Shown here one piece after another: positions 28,259 through 37,244 of a stretch of DNA of 64,000 bases. The position numbers were made by a program, and so were the translations under genes. A model generated the notes under the pieces. That model was not told the origin of the DNA. It saw only the letters and a program-made list of their open reading frames with translations, and made no database searches. The stretch is from the NCBI GenBank assembly GCA_018402525.1, contig JAGYIR010000011.1, positions 682,001-746,000 on the forward strand, written 5' to 3'. Within the stretch, counting starts at the first letter, position 1, and each line of letters starts with the position of its first letter. Origin of the DNA: Crocinitomicaceae bacterium. Its GTDB lineage: Bacteria > Bacteroidota > Bacteroidia > Flavobacteriales_D > Crocinitomicaceae.

Positions 28259-29658
28259 TCAGTTTTGTCCTTAATTACTTGTGCCAACATTTCAGCTTCC
28301 ACCACTACTTTTCCGTTCACGTATCCGGCTCCTCCCATGTTGACAAGACCTCTTCTGATTGGAGAAAGCAACTTCAACTCAAACGCAATCGTATCTCCTG
28401 GCAGTACTTTCTGCTTGAATTTTACATTGTCGATCTTCATAAAGTACGTCGAATACAAGTGCGGTTCATCCACCTTACTTAGTGCGAAAATACCTCCAAC
28501 TTGTGCCATCGCTTCAATTTGCAAAACCCCTGGAAATACAGGGTTTCCTGGAAAGTGACCTTGGAAGATTGGTTCATTCATCGTGATGTTCTTCACGCCT
28601 AAAATTGATTCTTCCTGAATCTCCATGATCTTATCGACCATTAAGAAGGGGAAACGGTGTGGCAACATTTTCTCGATGTCATTGATATTGTAAAGAGGCT
28701 CCTTCGTCAAATCAAATTTCTTTGCCGCTTTATTCTTATTCTTCATGTACTCTTTCAGTACTTTCGCAAAGCGCACGTTTCCTGAGTGACCAGGGCGAGC
28801 TCCCAAAACATGTGCTTTAATTGGTTTTCCAATCAACGCTAAATCTCCAACAATATCTAATAATTTGTGTCGTGCAGGTTCGTTTTCGTATTGCAGTTTT
28901 GTACTGTTCAACACTCCAATTCCATCGATTGAAATTTCTAAATGTTCCTTCCCAAGAAGTTTCGCTAATCTGTCCAATTCCTCTTTGCTCACATCCTCAC
29001 GTTCAACTAACACGATGGCATTGTCCAAATCACCACCCTTAATGAGATTGTTCTTCGCTAAAAATTCTAGTTCACGCATGAACACAAACGTTCTACATTT
29101 TGCAATCTCTCCTTTAAACTCTCCAATGTTATACATGGATGCGTGCTGCGTTCCCAGAACAGGTGATTTATAATCCACCATTACCGTAATACGATAATGC
29201 ACATCTGGAACAGCTAAAAACTCAATTCCCTTCTCAAGATCTTCCCAAGCAATATTTTCATCCAATTCAAGGTACTCACGGTCTGCTGATTGGTCTTGGT
29301 AACCGACTGCTTCAATCGCGTTGACAAAAAGCAAAGAACTTCCGTCCATAATCGGTACTTCAGGTCCATCCAAGCGAATCAAAGCGTTATCCACTTGACA
29401 CCCATAAAGCGCAGCGAGAATGTGTTCTGTGGTATAAACACGTGCACCATTTTGTTCTAAGGTTGTTCCTCTATCGGTCGCAACAACTAAATCGCAATCG
29501 GCATTTACCGTTGGTTCACCTTCAATGTCTACACGCTGGAATTTGTAACCGTGATTGTCTGGTGCAGGAAGGATTTCCACATTCACTAGCTCTCCTGTAT
29601 GTAACCCTACACCTGAAAGCTTCACTGCTTCCTTTAAAGTTCTTTGCTTTTCAGCCAT
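28255..29658 (-). CDS. lpxC: Bifunctional LpxC deacetylase / FabZ dehydratase
   Basis: The 467-residue protein is the Bacteroidetes fusion of two enzymes. Residues 1-305 are LpxC, the zinc-dependent committed deacetylase of lipid A synthesis (VKLSGVGLHTGE, TEHILAALYG, GPEVPIMDGSS, and the zinc ligands in RHKLLDIVGDLAL). Residues about 320-467 are FabZ, a 3-hydroxyacyl-ACP dehydratase (MLPHRFPFLMVDKI and GHFPGNPVFPGVLQIEAMAQ). Both enzymes compete for the same 3-hydroxyacyl-ACP pool, and their fusion may balance lipid A and fatty acids. It lies between lpxD and lpxA, sharing one base with lpxD (TAATG) and four with lpxA. Confidence 0.96.
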   Translation of the reverse strand: MAEKQRTLKEAVKLSGVGLHTGELVNVEILPAPDNHGYKFQRVDIEGEPTVNADCDLVVATDRGTTLEQNGARVYTTEHILAALYGCQVDNALIRLDGPEVPIMDGSSLLFVNAIEAVGYQDQSADREYLELDENIAWEDLEKGIEFLAVPDVHYRITVMVDYKSPVLGTQHASMYNIGEFKGEIAKCRTFVFMRELEFLAKNNLIKGGDLDNAIVLVEREDVSKEELDRLAKLLGKEHLEISIDGIGVLNSTKLQYENEPARHKLLDIVGDLALIGKPIKAHVLGARPGHSGNVRFAKVLKEYMKNKNKAAKKFDLTKEPLYNINDIEKMLPHRFPFLMVDKIMEIQEESILGVKNITMNEPIFQGHFPGNPVFPGVLQIEAMAQVGGIFALSKVDEPHLYSTYFMKIDNVKFKQKVLPGDTIAFELKLLSPIRRGLVNMGGAGYVNGKVVVEAEMLAQVIKDKTE

Positions 29659-30701
29659 TATTTATCTTTTGTTAAGTCTTTAATTTTATCCTCTAAGTCC
29701 TGCAATCTAGTCAAAATTCGAGGTAATCTTCTAAAACCGAGGTAGGATTTTTTATACTCCTCGCTGTCAAACGCTGGAGAACCCATTAATTTTGTACCGT
29801 CTTTTATATCACCAGCAACACCTGATTGAGCTGCAATCATCACGCGATCTCCGACTTTCATGTGACCTGCAAGTCCAACTTGTCCTCCAAGCATCACATT
29901 CTTTCCAATTTTGGTCGATCCTGCAATTCCCACCTGCGCTGCCATCGCTGAGTTCGATCCAACTTCCACATTGTGTGCAATTTGAACGAGGTTATCAATT
30001 TTAGCACCCTTTCGTATAATTGTGCTTCCCATGGTTGCTCTATCAATGGTTGAATTCGCTCCTATATCGACATTATCTTCAAGGATCACGTTTCCGATTT
30101 GAGGAATCTTTTGGAACTCTCCTTTTTCGTCTGGAGCGAAACCGAAACCATCCGCACCAATTACCGCTCCAGAGTGAATGATGCAATTCTTTCCTATGAT
30201 ACAATCTCTATAAATCGATGCACCTGGGTAAATGATCGTGCCATCTCCAATTTTCACTCCTTTTCCGATGGTGACATTAGGGTAAATGGCGACATTATTT
30301 CCAATTTCTGCGTTTTCTGCAATATACGCAAATGCACCGATGTACACTTGATCTCCTATTTTCGACGAAGTATGAACAAAAGATGGCTCCTCAATTCGTG
30401 GTTCTTCCTTGGTCATTGAATCGTACATTTCCAACAATTTAGCGAAGCAAGAATAAGCATCCTCAACACGAATAAGTGTCAATGTACCTGGCAGTGCTTT
30501 AGACGCGACAAACGTATTATTTACGATACACACGCTTGAGGCCGTGGTGTAAATATATTCTTCGTACTTGGAGTTGGATAAAAACGATAGAGCTCCTTCA
30601 AAACCCTCCTCAATTTTTGCGAGAGAATGGACTTCAGCAGAAGGGTTCCCTTCTACTTTTCCGTTTAACATGTCTGCAATCTGCTCAGCAAAAAAAATCA
30701 T
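29658..30701 (-). CDS. lpxD: UDP-3-O-(3-hydroxyacyl)glucosamine N-acyltransferase
   Basis: The 347-residue protein has the LpxD N-terminal domain ([31 protein letters not shown]) followed by a hexapeptide beta helix with the catalytic histidine in [11 protein letters not shown] near 240. It adds the N-linked 3-hydroxy acyl chain to lipid A. It is the first gene of the lpxD-lpxCfabZ-lpxA-methyltransferase-cinA run. The ATG lies only four bases after a TATTTTTG promoter box. Confidence 0.96.
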   Translation of the reverse strand: MIFFAEQIADMLNGKVEGNPSAEVHSLAKIEEGFEGALSFLSNSKYEEYIYTTASSVCIVNNTFVASKALPGTLTLIRVEDAYSCFAKLLEMYDSMTKEEPRIEEPSFVHTSSKIGDQVYIGAFAYIAENAEIGNNVAIYPNVTIGKGVKIGDGTIIYPGASIYRDCIIGKNCIIHSGAVIGADGFGFAPDEKGEFQKIPQIGNVILEDNVDIGANSTIDRATMGSTIIRKGAKIDNLVQIAHNVEVGSNSAMAAQVGIAGSTKIGKNVMLGGQVGLAGHMKVGDRVMIAAQSGVAGDIKDGTKLMGSPAFDSEEYKKSYLGFRRLPRILTRLQDLEDKIKDLTKDK

Positions 30702-30705
30702 AATT

Positions 30706-30713
30706 CAAAAATA
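30706..30713 (-). promoter_or_regulatory. Putative -7 box (TATTTTTG) four bases before lpxD
   Basis: On the minus strand TATTTTTG-aatt-ATG. The match to TAnnTTTG is exact. Transcription would begin at or next to the A of ATG, giving a leaderless mRNA. No TTG box at the usual distance. Confidence 0.45.
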
Positions 30714-30802
30714 TAAAAACAAACGTGTATTGTCACCATATCCCTTTTCTTTTATTAACATCAAACGTGTTATAATTCCATTTAGTTGAAATCTAATGAT
30801 TT

Positions 30803-31483
30803 TTATCGACAACTATCCGCTTTTGGTGCGTAGAACGAAATGATGTTTAGTTTATTCTTGTACCAAATCATCTTTGTACCGATCACCTGACCATTCTTGG
30901 TGAAATGAATATAATGCTCGGGCTTTGGTTGAACATCAAGATTTGTTTTCTCAAAGTCAATTTTTCCAGTCGATTTAATCAACTCTAGAATTTTTTTCGG
31001 TTCGATCAATCCCAAGGCTTCTTGCTGACAAGTCACTAATGTAGTAGTATCTGGAAAGACCAAATTATCATCCATTGGGTAGTGAATTATTTTCCCTTCC
31101 CCCGTACTCGTTCCTTTAATAATCGCATTTTTCTCTCTTATCTGGACCTCCGAAATAAAACTTTCGTAAGGCAAGGTAAACGCATACTTGATATCATCTT
31201 TCTCAATGATGTATACTTTAGAGGGATTGTCCTTATCGCTTTCCTTGAAGTACACCTCACCGTCGTTTAGCGCAAGAACGATAGCATCCATGGTAATGTT
31301 TCTGGATTTCATTACCTCATTGGTACTATCTGAAACAACGATCAATCTGTCCAAAATTGCATTCTTTACACGATTCGAAGGTAGCCAAGAGCACCCTCTG
31401 TTTTGAAAAAAGAAAAAAACAAAAATCAGTCCTATTCCAAAACCAATTCCGTAAAATTTTAAGCGTTTGATGAACGTACTCAT
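30803..31483 (-). CDS. Conserved membrane-anchored protein of unknown function
   Basis: The 226-residue protein has one N-terminal transmembrane helix (about 9-27, rich in Phe and Ile) with a lysine/arginine-rich start, so most of it (about 30-226) should lie in the periplasm. It has no recognised domain. The soluble part contains cysteines at about 31, 152 and 224. It follows trxA in the same direction but is separated from it by a terminator, so it is probably transcribed on its own. Similar proteins appear widespread in Flavobacteriales; I do not propose a function. Confidence 0.75.
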   Translation of the reverse strand: MSTFIKRLKFYGIGFGIGLIFVFFFFQNRGCSWLPSNRVKNAILDRLIVVSDSTNEVMKSRNITMDAIVLALNDGEVYFKESDKDNPSKVYIIEKDDIKYAFTLPYESFISEVQIREKNAIIKGTSTGEGKIIHYPMDDNLVFPDTTTLVTCQQEALGLIEPKKILELIKSTGKIDFEKTNLDVQPKPEHYIHFTKNGQVIGTKMIWYKNKLNIISFYAPKADSCR

Positions 31484-31520
31484 AAGTAATGAATTTGTTG
31501 CGAAGATAGTACTAAAACCA

Positions 31521-31550
31521 AAAAGCCCCTCTAAAAATTAGAAGGGCTTT
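31521..31550 (-). terminator. Rho-independent terminator after trxA
   Basis: Stem AAAGCCC/GGGCTTT extended by an inner AT-rich stem (31522-31550), followed on the minus strand by TTTTTGGTTTT. It lies 23 bases after the trxA stop codon. Confidence 0.8.
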
Positions 31551-31572
31551 GGTAATTTAATCTCGTCTCAAT

Positions 31573-31890
31573 TTATAAAATAGCGTCTAGCTTTGAAGCT
31601 AATTGCGCTTTAGGAACTGCTCCAACTGATTTGTCTGCAATTTCACCCCCTTTTATAAACAGAATTGTTGGAATATTTCGTACGCCAAATTTTGCGGAAA
31701 CACCTGGGTTTTGATCAACGTTGACTTTTCCAATGATTGCTTTACCTTCATACTCCGTCGACATTTCTTCGATAATTGGACCAATCATTCTACATGGGCC
31801 ACACCATTCTGCCCAAAAATCAACTAGTACAGGTTTATCTGAATTCATTACTAGCTCCTCAAAATTCGCATCTGTTATTTCTAATGCCAT
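31573..31890 (-). CDS. trxA: Thioredoxin
   Basis: The 105-residue protein is a classic thioredoxin with AEWCGPCRMIGP (redox pair Cys30/Cys33) near the start of helix 2 and the cis-proline loop in VRNIPTILF. It reduces disulfides in cytoplasmic proteins such as ribonucleotide reductase. No signal peptide. It appears monocistronic, ended by the terminator at 31521. Confidence 0.96.
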   Translation of the reverse strand: MALEITDANFEELVMNSDKPVLVDFWAEWCGPCRMIGPIIEEMSTEYEGKAIIGKVNVDQNPGVSAKFGVRNIPTILFIKGGEIADKSVGAVPKAQLASKLDAIL

Positions 31891-31993
31891 AACTCTTGTT
31901 TTTATTTGTGTTAACTACCTCGAAAGGTTTTAAATTTAATTACTTATCTGTGAACGACAATAATTTTGCCAGTTTTTATTTAACGTCAATTTG

Positions 31994-32395
31994 TCATGTC
32001 GAATGCAAAACGTTCATTTTCTTGCAAATTCTTTGATTATTCGTTTTCAAACAATAAAAGTAGGTTCCATTCTTCAAAACGGAAGAATCAAAACGAACAA
32101 TATTCCCTCCAACTTTGCATTCCATTGTTACAATTTCCATTAAATCGTTCATGTTTTCATCCTGTAAAAAAAGTGTCACCGTTCTCTCTTGTTCTGAAGT
32201 GAAATAAAACGGCAGTTCACCAGTAACAGGATCCATCTCCAAATTCTCCAAAACACAATAATCTTCCTTTTTAAAATCCCCTTTACTCAGTCTTCTTAGT
32301 AATTTTTTATAAGCTATGACTAATACCAATACAACAAGTGAGACCCAAAGCATTCCTATGATGACATCTACCCATGAAAACCCTAACAATACCAT
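31994..32395 (-). CDS. Small membrane-anchored protein of unknown function
   Basis: The 133-residue protein has one N-terminal transmembrane helix (about 9-30) and a soluble domain of about 90 residues. The last part (VRFDSSVLKNGTYFYCLKTNNQRICKKMNVL) resembles the final strands of a T9SS sorting domain, but it lacks a signal peptide and a full-length sorting domain, so it is unlikely to be secreted that way. It is the last gene of the terC operon, two bases after the DUF493 stop. Confidence 0.7.
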   Translation of the reverse strand: MVLLGFSWVDVIIGMLWVSLVVLVLVIAYKKLLRRLSKGDFKKEDYCVLENLEMDPVTGELPFYFTSEQERTVTLFLQDENMNDLMEIVTMECKVGGNIVRFDSSVLKNGTYFYCLKTNNQRICKKMNVLHST

Positions 32396-32397
32396 AG

Positions 32398-32667
32398 TTA
32401 CAAAGTTATTACGCCATCTACTTTTGCGGCACTTTTATATTTTTCAATGATAGAATCCACATCCATCATCATTTCCTTTACACTCACACTCATGTACTTT
32501 CCTGTTTTGGAAGGGTGATATTGTAAGTCAGTTCCATCATCAAACAATGCAGTTAAGACTGCGATTTTTTCTGAATCGTTTGGCGTAATAAACTTAAACA
32601 AGTACACGTTTGGCCATTCAAGTAATTCCAGTTGCTCACGAAGTTTTGAATACGGATCGTCAGACAT
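32398..32667 (-). CDS. DUF493 family protein
   Basis: The 89-residue protein matches DUF493 (YbeD-like): VYLFKFITPNDSEKIAVLTALF, then SKTGKYMSVSVKEMMMDVDSI and a C-terminal VDGVITL. The fold is a small regulatory alpha/beta domain of unknown role. It overlaps the upstream unknown gene by eight bases, so both are translated from one mRNA. Confidence 0.85.
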   Translation of the reverse strand: MSDDPYSKLREQLELLEWPNVYLFKFITPNDSEKIAVLTALFDDGTDLQYHPSKTGKYMSVSVKEMMMDVDSIIEKYKSAAKVDGVITL

Positions 32668-33241
32668 TGTTTTCTAATTTGAGCCACAAAGATAATCGAT
32701 TTGCTTCTTGAACAAGCGGACTTTCCGTTAACAAATGTTGTAAATCATCAAATGACCTAAATCCTAGTTCTTCAAACTTGTTGATTTCTTCCAATAAAAA
32801 CATGCTATCAGGTTCGGTTGAAACTTTTAAACTATCGTTCGTTGCGGTCCTTTCCATCCTCCATTTTTGAGCATAGCTTACCGTAATTTCAATAAGTTGA
32901 TTCAAATAAAACCGAATTCCTTCGACACTTTGAGCTTGATTCAACCTAAGTTTAAGTAGATTTTTGTTCCACTCATGAATGGAAAAAGTCTCTTTGATAA
33001 CTTGCGATAAATAGGGCTTTAACTGTACTTCTTCAGAGCGGAATAATTCGACTTCTCCACCTAAATAAACAAAAGCTTCTTCTATCTTCTGCAATCTACT
33101 CATGCGCGAAGCAATGATTTTCGAAACAGGCATTCGTTGCAAAAAAAACTGCTTTTGTTCGAACAATTTTTGTTCGTAGACTTCCTCCAAATCTTCCATA
33201 TCAGAAAACGGCAAATACAGTTTCGCTTCAGATTCAGTCAT
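32660..33241 (-). CDS. Conserved helical protein of unknown function
   Basis: The 193-residue protein is predicted almost entirely helical, without signal or membrane segment. The first 30 residues (YLPFSDMEDLEEVYEQKLFEQKQFFLQR) and following helices are rich in Glu, Gln and Lys and may form a coiled coil. I do not recognise it. It begins immediately after the terC stop and overlaps DUF493 by eight bases, so it belongs to the terC operon. Confidence 0.7.
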   Translation of the reverse strand: MTESEAKLYLPFSDMEDLEEVYEQKLFEQKQFFLQRMPVSKIIASRMSRLQKIEEAFVYLGGEVELFRSEEVQLKPYLSQVIKETFSIHEWNKNLLKLRLNQAQSVEGIRFYLNQLIEITVSYAQKWRMERTATNDSLKVSTEPDSMFLLEEINKFEELGFRSFDDLQHLLTESPLVQEANRLSLWLKLENNV

Positions 33242-34006
33242 TTACACTTCCTTCTCTTTCCTGTTCTTTCGCATACGGATATTCAAAAACTCCACCAACA
33301 GAGAGTATGCCATTGCGAAATAAATGTATCCTTTTGGAATGTGCTGACCAAATGCTTCTGCGACTAAAATCACCCCAATGGTCACCAGAAATCCGAGTGC
33401 TATCATTTTGATCGTTGGTCGGTTATTGATGAAATCACTGATAGGTCGAGCAAAAAGCATCATCACAATCATGGATACCACAACAGCAGCGTAAATTATA
33501 ATTAGCGGGTCATGTCCAGTCTCCTTCTGAAGATTATTGGTCATACCGATAGCGGTGATAATAGAATCAAAGCTAAAGACAATGTCAATCAAAATTATCT
33601 GAGTAATTATAGCACTCAATTTGTTCTTTTTTGGTTGGGTATCCATCTCATGTCCCTTGATAGAGTTGTGCATTTCTATAGTGCTCTTGTACATTAAAAA
33701 TAATCCTCCGAGCAACAATACCAAGCTTTGCAAAGAAAAATCCTTCAGCATGTCAATTTCAGTTTCAGGAAAGAAGGGGGTTGTCATTTGCATGATCCAG
33801 GCAACGAATGCCAAAAGAATTAGGCGCGCAACAAGGGCTAATGTCAACCCGAGATTACGCGCTTTTCGCTGTTCGACTTTAGGTAGTTTATCGGTAATAA
33901 TGGAAATGAAGATAATGTTGTCAATTCCAAGAACAATCTCCAAGGCAGCCAGAATCAAAAAGTAGGTAAATCCAACCCACGAAAATAACGCTTCAAAAAA
34001 TTCCAT
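33242..34006 (-). CDS. TerC family integral membrane protein
   Basis: The 254-residue protein has seven or so transmembrane helices and the TerC signature: ALEIVLGIDNIIFISIIT near 20-37 and IVFSFDSIITAIGMT near 140, with membrane-embedded acidic residues that probably bind metal ions. Related proteins export manganese or calcium and help metalate secreted proteins; 'tellurite resistance' is a historical name. It leads an operon with three small genes of unknown function. The break with menD upstream is 49 bases and contains a -7-like box. Confidence 0.92.
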   Translation of the reverse strand: MEFFEALFSWVGFTYFLILAALEIVLGIDNIIFISIITDKLPKVEQRKARNLGLTLALVARLILLAFVAWIMQMTTPFFPETEIDMLKDFSLQSLVLLLGGLFLMYKSTIEMHNSIKGHEMDTQPKKNKLSAIITQIILIDIVFSFDSIITAIGMTNNLQKETGHDPLIIIYAAVVVSMIVMMLFARPISDFINNRPTIKMIALGFLVTIGVILVAEAFGQHIPKGYIYFAMAYSLLVEFLNIRMRKNRKEKEV

Positions 34007-34038
34007 ATAGTTTAACTAATTGAGTGTTCAATATTGGG

Positions 34039-34046
34039 CAAATGTA
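34039..34046 (-). promoter_or_regulatory. Putative -7 box (TACATTTG) for the terC operon
   Basis: Minus-strand TACATTTG, 32 bases before the terC ATG, in the short gap after menD. Exact match to TAnnTTTG; no clear upstream TTG box at 19-21 bases. Confidence 0.35.
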
Positions 34047-34055
34047 CGCAAGAAA

Positions 34056-35752
34056 TCAAGAAATTGTGAGCTGATGAAAAAATTTCTGAAGTACGAGGTG
34101 ATTCTCATTTGAAGGTGTAAAAATTTCCAGCAGTTTCGGTCGTCCTGTCTCGGAAATATGAAAAAACTGCTCCATCTGTGTCTCGATTTCTTCTGGCGAT
34201 TGAGCGGATGCATACTCAACCTCGAAGGCCTTACATAGATGCTCTGCCGAAAACGAATGTTTGGCTTCAAAATATTTTTCCAGTTGCTCCGTGGAAGCTG
34301 GTCCTTCAATAATTTTAAAAATACCACCCCCACTGTTGTTAATCAGAATGATTCTCAAATTGGAAGGAAGGTGATTGCTCCACAAGGCATTACTGTCGTA
34401 GAAAAACGAAATATCACCTGTGATGAGCACATTGCATTTTTCAGGTGTCATCAAAGCGACACCGCACGCAGTACTAGTACAACCATCAATTCCACTTGTC
34501 CCACGATTAGAAAAATAGCGAATGGATAAAACGGGATCGAATAATTGGCAATACCGAACAACGGAACTATTCCCCATGTGTAAAAAGTATTTTCTGGAAT
34601 ATAATCTAGTACAATCTCAAAAGCTCTTAGATCCGAATAAGGCAAGGATGGAATAAAATCCACCAATTTTTCCTGAGCTATGAAATCACGTTGCTTCCAT
34701 TTCAGAGCCGAAATGTGCAATCGGTCAAGTGAGTTGTTCACCTCAAGTAGTGGCTGTAGAAAATAGGTCGACTTGACTTGAAAACTATTTGTCAACGCTC
34801 GATACGTGTCCATTTGTGGAAAATCATACCCTATTTTCCAATGTGCTTTAATATCTGAAGTTCGTAAAAATTTCTTAATACGCTTCGATACAACAGCTCC
34901 ACCAATCGTAATCAAGATATCAGGCTGAAAATCGGCGAATTCACTTTCATTAATCGTTTGTAATGTTCGATCAATACAATGTACAAACTTAGGATGCACC
35001 AGATTCGAAGTGTTTTCAACCAGAATAGCTACTGAGGGATTATTCCCCAATTCAATCAGCGCCAATTGAAGAGCACTGTCTTTTATGTGTTGACCGCAAA
35101 GAATCATTTTTTTAGAATCCGTTGACCACAGTTGCTGTACCATCCTCAGGTCTTCAGCACTCAAGTGGTCTCGAACTTCGCCTGTTTTTTTGGTTGGAAT
35201 TGGTTCAAAATCGAGTGAAACAGTCTCGTACAAAGGCTCACTCAGCGGAACGTTAAAGTGAATTGGTCCTTTCCAATTGCCATTTCCTATTGAAAATGCT
35301 TGTTGAACAGTCGTTCTTAATTCAGCTTCATCGGATAAATCTTCATTGATAGTCGTTTCGAAGCGAATGTGATTCTGATAAACTCCTTTTTGCACGATGG
35401 TCTGACCATCTCCTTGATCCACCCACTCTTCTGGTCGATCTGCGGAAATAACTACCAACGGAATACACTGGTAATACGCTTCCGCAACGGCAGGATAATA
35501 ATTCAACATCGCTGAACCAGAGGTACATGTTATACCGACAGGTGTATTCAATGCTTGCGCCATTCCCATTGCGTAAAATCCAGCGGAACGCTCATCGTGA
35601 ATAACAAACGTTTCGACTTCAGGGTGCGCATCAAAAGCAATGACAATTGGAGCGTTTCTGGAACCCGGCGAACAAACCACATGGCGCATTCCAGCCTTCA
35701 CGCATTCATTTACAAATGCAACAACACCCGATTTACTTGTCGTTTGAATCAT
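34056..35752 (-). CDS. menD: MenD (SEPHCHC synthase), one reading-frame break
   Basis: The joined protein of about 565 residues is MenD, the thiamine-diphosphate enzyme that adds succinyl semialdehyde from 2-oxoglutarate to isochorismate in menaquinone synthesis. Landmarks are HVVCSPGSRNAP near 20-31, GITCTSGSAMLNYYPAVAEA, SADRPEEW, GNSSVVRYCQLFD, GTSGIDGCTSTACG and LITGDISFFYDSNAL (cofactor region). The frame shifts at about 34577-34581, just before MGNSSVVRY: one base appears to be missing (or two added). The downstream part remains fully conserved. The gene follows menF by nine bases in the same operon. Confidence 0.92.
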
Positions 35753-35761
35753 GGTTCAAAT

Positions 35762-36718
35762 CTAGCGTTTTTGCAGCACGTTGAGTATCGTTTCTGCCTT
35801 AATTTCAGTTTCCATCCATTCTTTTTCTACGTCCGAATCAGCCGTAAAACCTCCACCTACAAATAAGTGCAACGCTTCTTCTTCAATTTTAGCACATCGT
35901 AAATTAACATACACATTAGAAGTATCAGTGCCTATGACACCTATAAAGCCAGCGTACAATTCACGTTGATGCGGTTCAAACTGTTGGATCAGTTCCAACG
36001 CCATTTCTTGAGGAAGTCCGCTTACAGCCGGTGTTGGATGAAGCTCATTCACTACATGCGTTACTGAACAGTTGTTCAATTCAAAGTCAAAAGAAGTGCA
36101 TAAATGTTTGACAGGTCCAGCAATTACTTCATGGACATTACTTTTAATCAATGATTGTAATTGTAATGATTTCAATCTGTCTTCAACAAACTGTTCGACA
36201 TACAATTGTTCAAGTTTCTCCTTCTCCCCCCAAGGATGTGATGCGTCGGCATTCATCGTTCCAGCCAAAGCGACAGTAGAACCTATGTTATTGTCAGCGC
36301 TGACTAAAACTTCAGGTGTCGCACCAACCCACGTCCCAAACAATGGGGAAGAAATCAGATAAACGAATGCATTTGGGTAAGATGAACACAAGTTCTCGAA
36401 CAACTCATTAGAGTCAACAACTTGGTTTACGGTCTTTACTCGAGAGAATATCGCTTTCGAAATATTATTTTTTTGGAGGGCAATTAAAAACTTGGTCGCC
36501 ATATCGCCATATTGCGATTTATCCATGGAGAAAACGGGTGTCCTTTTATAGTCGATAATTGAATCAACTTCGCCCTCCACAAAGACATACTGTTGTTTTT
36601 TATCAAACGACGAAACGACGAATCCTTGAACGTTATCAAAAGTGGAGATGGCTACAAATTTACCAGTACGTTCAATTTTTTCTTGGTGCGGAATTCTATA
36701 TTTCAGTTCGGTGCGCAA
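35762..36718 (-). CDS. menF: Isochorismate synthase MenF
   Basis: The 318-residue protein is a chorismate-utilising enzyme: SKAIFSRVKTV near 118-128, GTWVGATPEVLVS, VALAGTMNADA, HLCTSFDFEL, ELHPTPAVSGLPQEMA and FVGGGFTADSDVEKEWMETEIKAETI at the C-terminus. It isomerises chorismate to isochorismate, the entry into menaquinone. It lacks the N-terminal extension of longer homologues but keeps the catalytic core. It lies between a thioesterase gene and menD, three and nine bases away, so all three form one operon. Confidence 0.94.
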   Translation of the reverse strand: MRTELKYRIPHQEKIERTGKFVAISTFDNVQGFVVSSFDKKQQYVFVEGEVDSIIDYKRTPVFSMDKSQYGDMATKFLIALQKNNISKAIFSRVKTVNQVVDSNELFENLCSSYPNAFVYLISSPLFGTWVGATPEVLVSADNNIGSTVALAGTMNADASHPWGEKEKLEQLYVEQFVEDRLKSLQLQSLIKSNVHEVIAGPVKHLCTSFDFELNNCSVTHVVNELHPTPAVSGLPQEMALELIQQFEPHQRELYAGFIGVIGTDTSNVYVNLRCAKIEEEALHLFVGGGFTADSDVEKEWMETEIKAETILNVLQKR

Positions 36719-36721
36719 TGA

Positions 36722-37143
36722 TTATCTTTTTACAATCATTACTGTCAATCGACCTGTGCATAGCAGCCGATTCGACCCTTCTGTTCTGACTTCAGATTGC
36801 CACACATGCGTTCTTTTTCCTGCATGTACCACTTTTGCTGTTGCAATCACGTGACCTGTTCGAGCTGCGCTGATGTGATTTGCGTTGACTTCCAATCCTA
36901 CTGGATGCTCCACATTCAAATCCGACCATTAAACTCAGAACCAATGGAACCAAGGCTTTCAATCAGTGCGACACTTGCGCCACCGTGCAACAACCCCATT
37001 GGTTGATGCGTTCTGTGATCGACAGGCATTCGTGCAGTAATGTAATCCGTTCCAATTTCCGTCACTTCAATACCCAAATACTCAATCATCGTATTCTTAT
37101 TGAATGCGTTCACATCTTCGAGTGATATTTTCTTTAGCTCCAT
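36722..37143 (-). CDS. PaaI/YbgC-like hotdog thioesterase (probable DHNA-CoA hydrolase), one reading-frame break
   Basis: Joined, the protein has about 140 residues: PVDHRTHQPMGLLHGGASVALIESLGS (the catalytic HGG-A-E region near 45-65) and then EHPVGLEVNANHISA and VWQSEVRTEG. This is the hotdog thioesterase layout of 1,4-dihydroxy-2-naphthoyl-CoA hydrolase (MenI-like). Its position as first gene before menF and menD supports a menaquinone role; a general acyl-CoA thioesterase is the alternative. The frame breaks near 36916-36925, where one base (probably T in a short T-run) seems to be missing. The start codon is four bases after a promoter box. Confidence 0.82.
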
Positions 37144-37147
37144 TCCA

Positions 37148-37177
37148 CAAATTTACGTGCATTCGTCAAATTAGCAA
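37148..37177 (-). promoter_or_regulatory. Promoter of the thioesterase-menF-menD operon, four bases before the ATG
   Basis: On the minus strand TTG (37175-37177), 19 bases, TAAATTTG (37148-37155), then TGGA and ATG (37143). Both boxes and spacing fit the Bacteroidetes consensus, and transcription would start at about the A of the ATG. Confidence 0.6.
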
Positions 37178-37232
37178 CAATCGAACGTTGAAGTTTATTT
37201 GAAAACACAGGCTCAACATTTCTAAGATTGAC

Positions 37233-37240
37233 TAATTTTG
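37233..37240 (+). promoter_or_regulatory. Putative -7 box (TAATTTTG) four bases before murB
   Basis: TAATTTTG-aaaa-ATG(37245). Exact -7 consensus; no TTG at 19-21 bases upstream. Predicted transcript start is at or next to the start codon. Confidence 0.4.
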
Positions 37241-37244
37241 AAAA

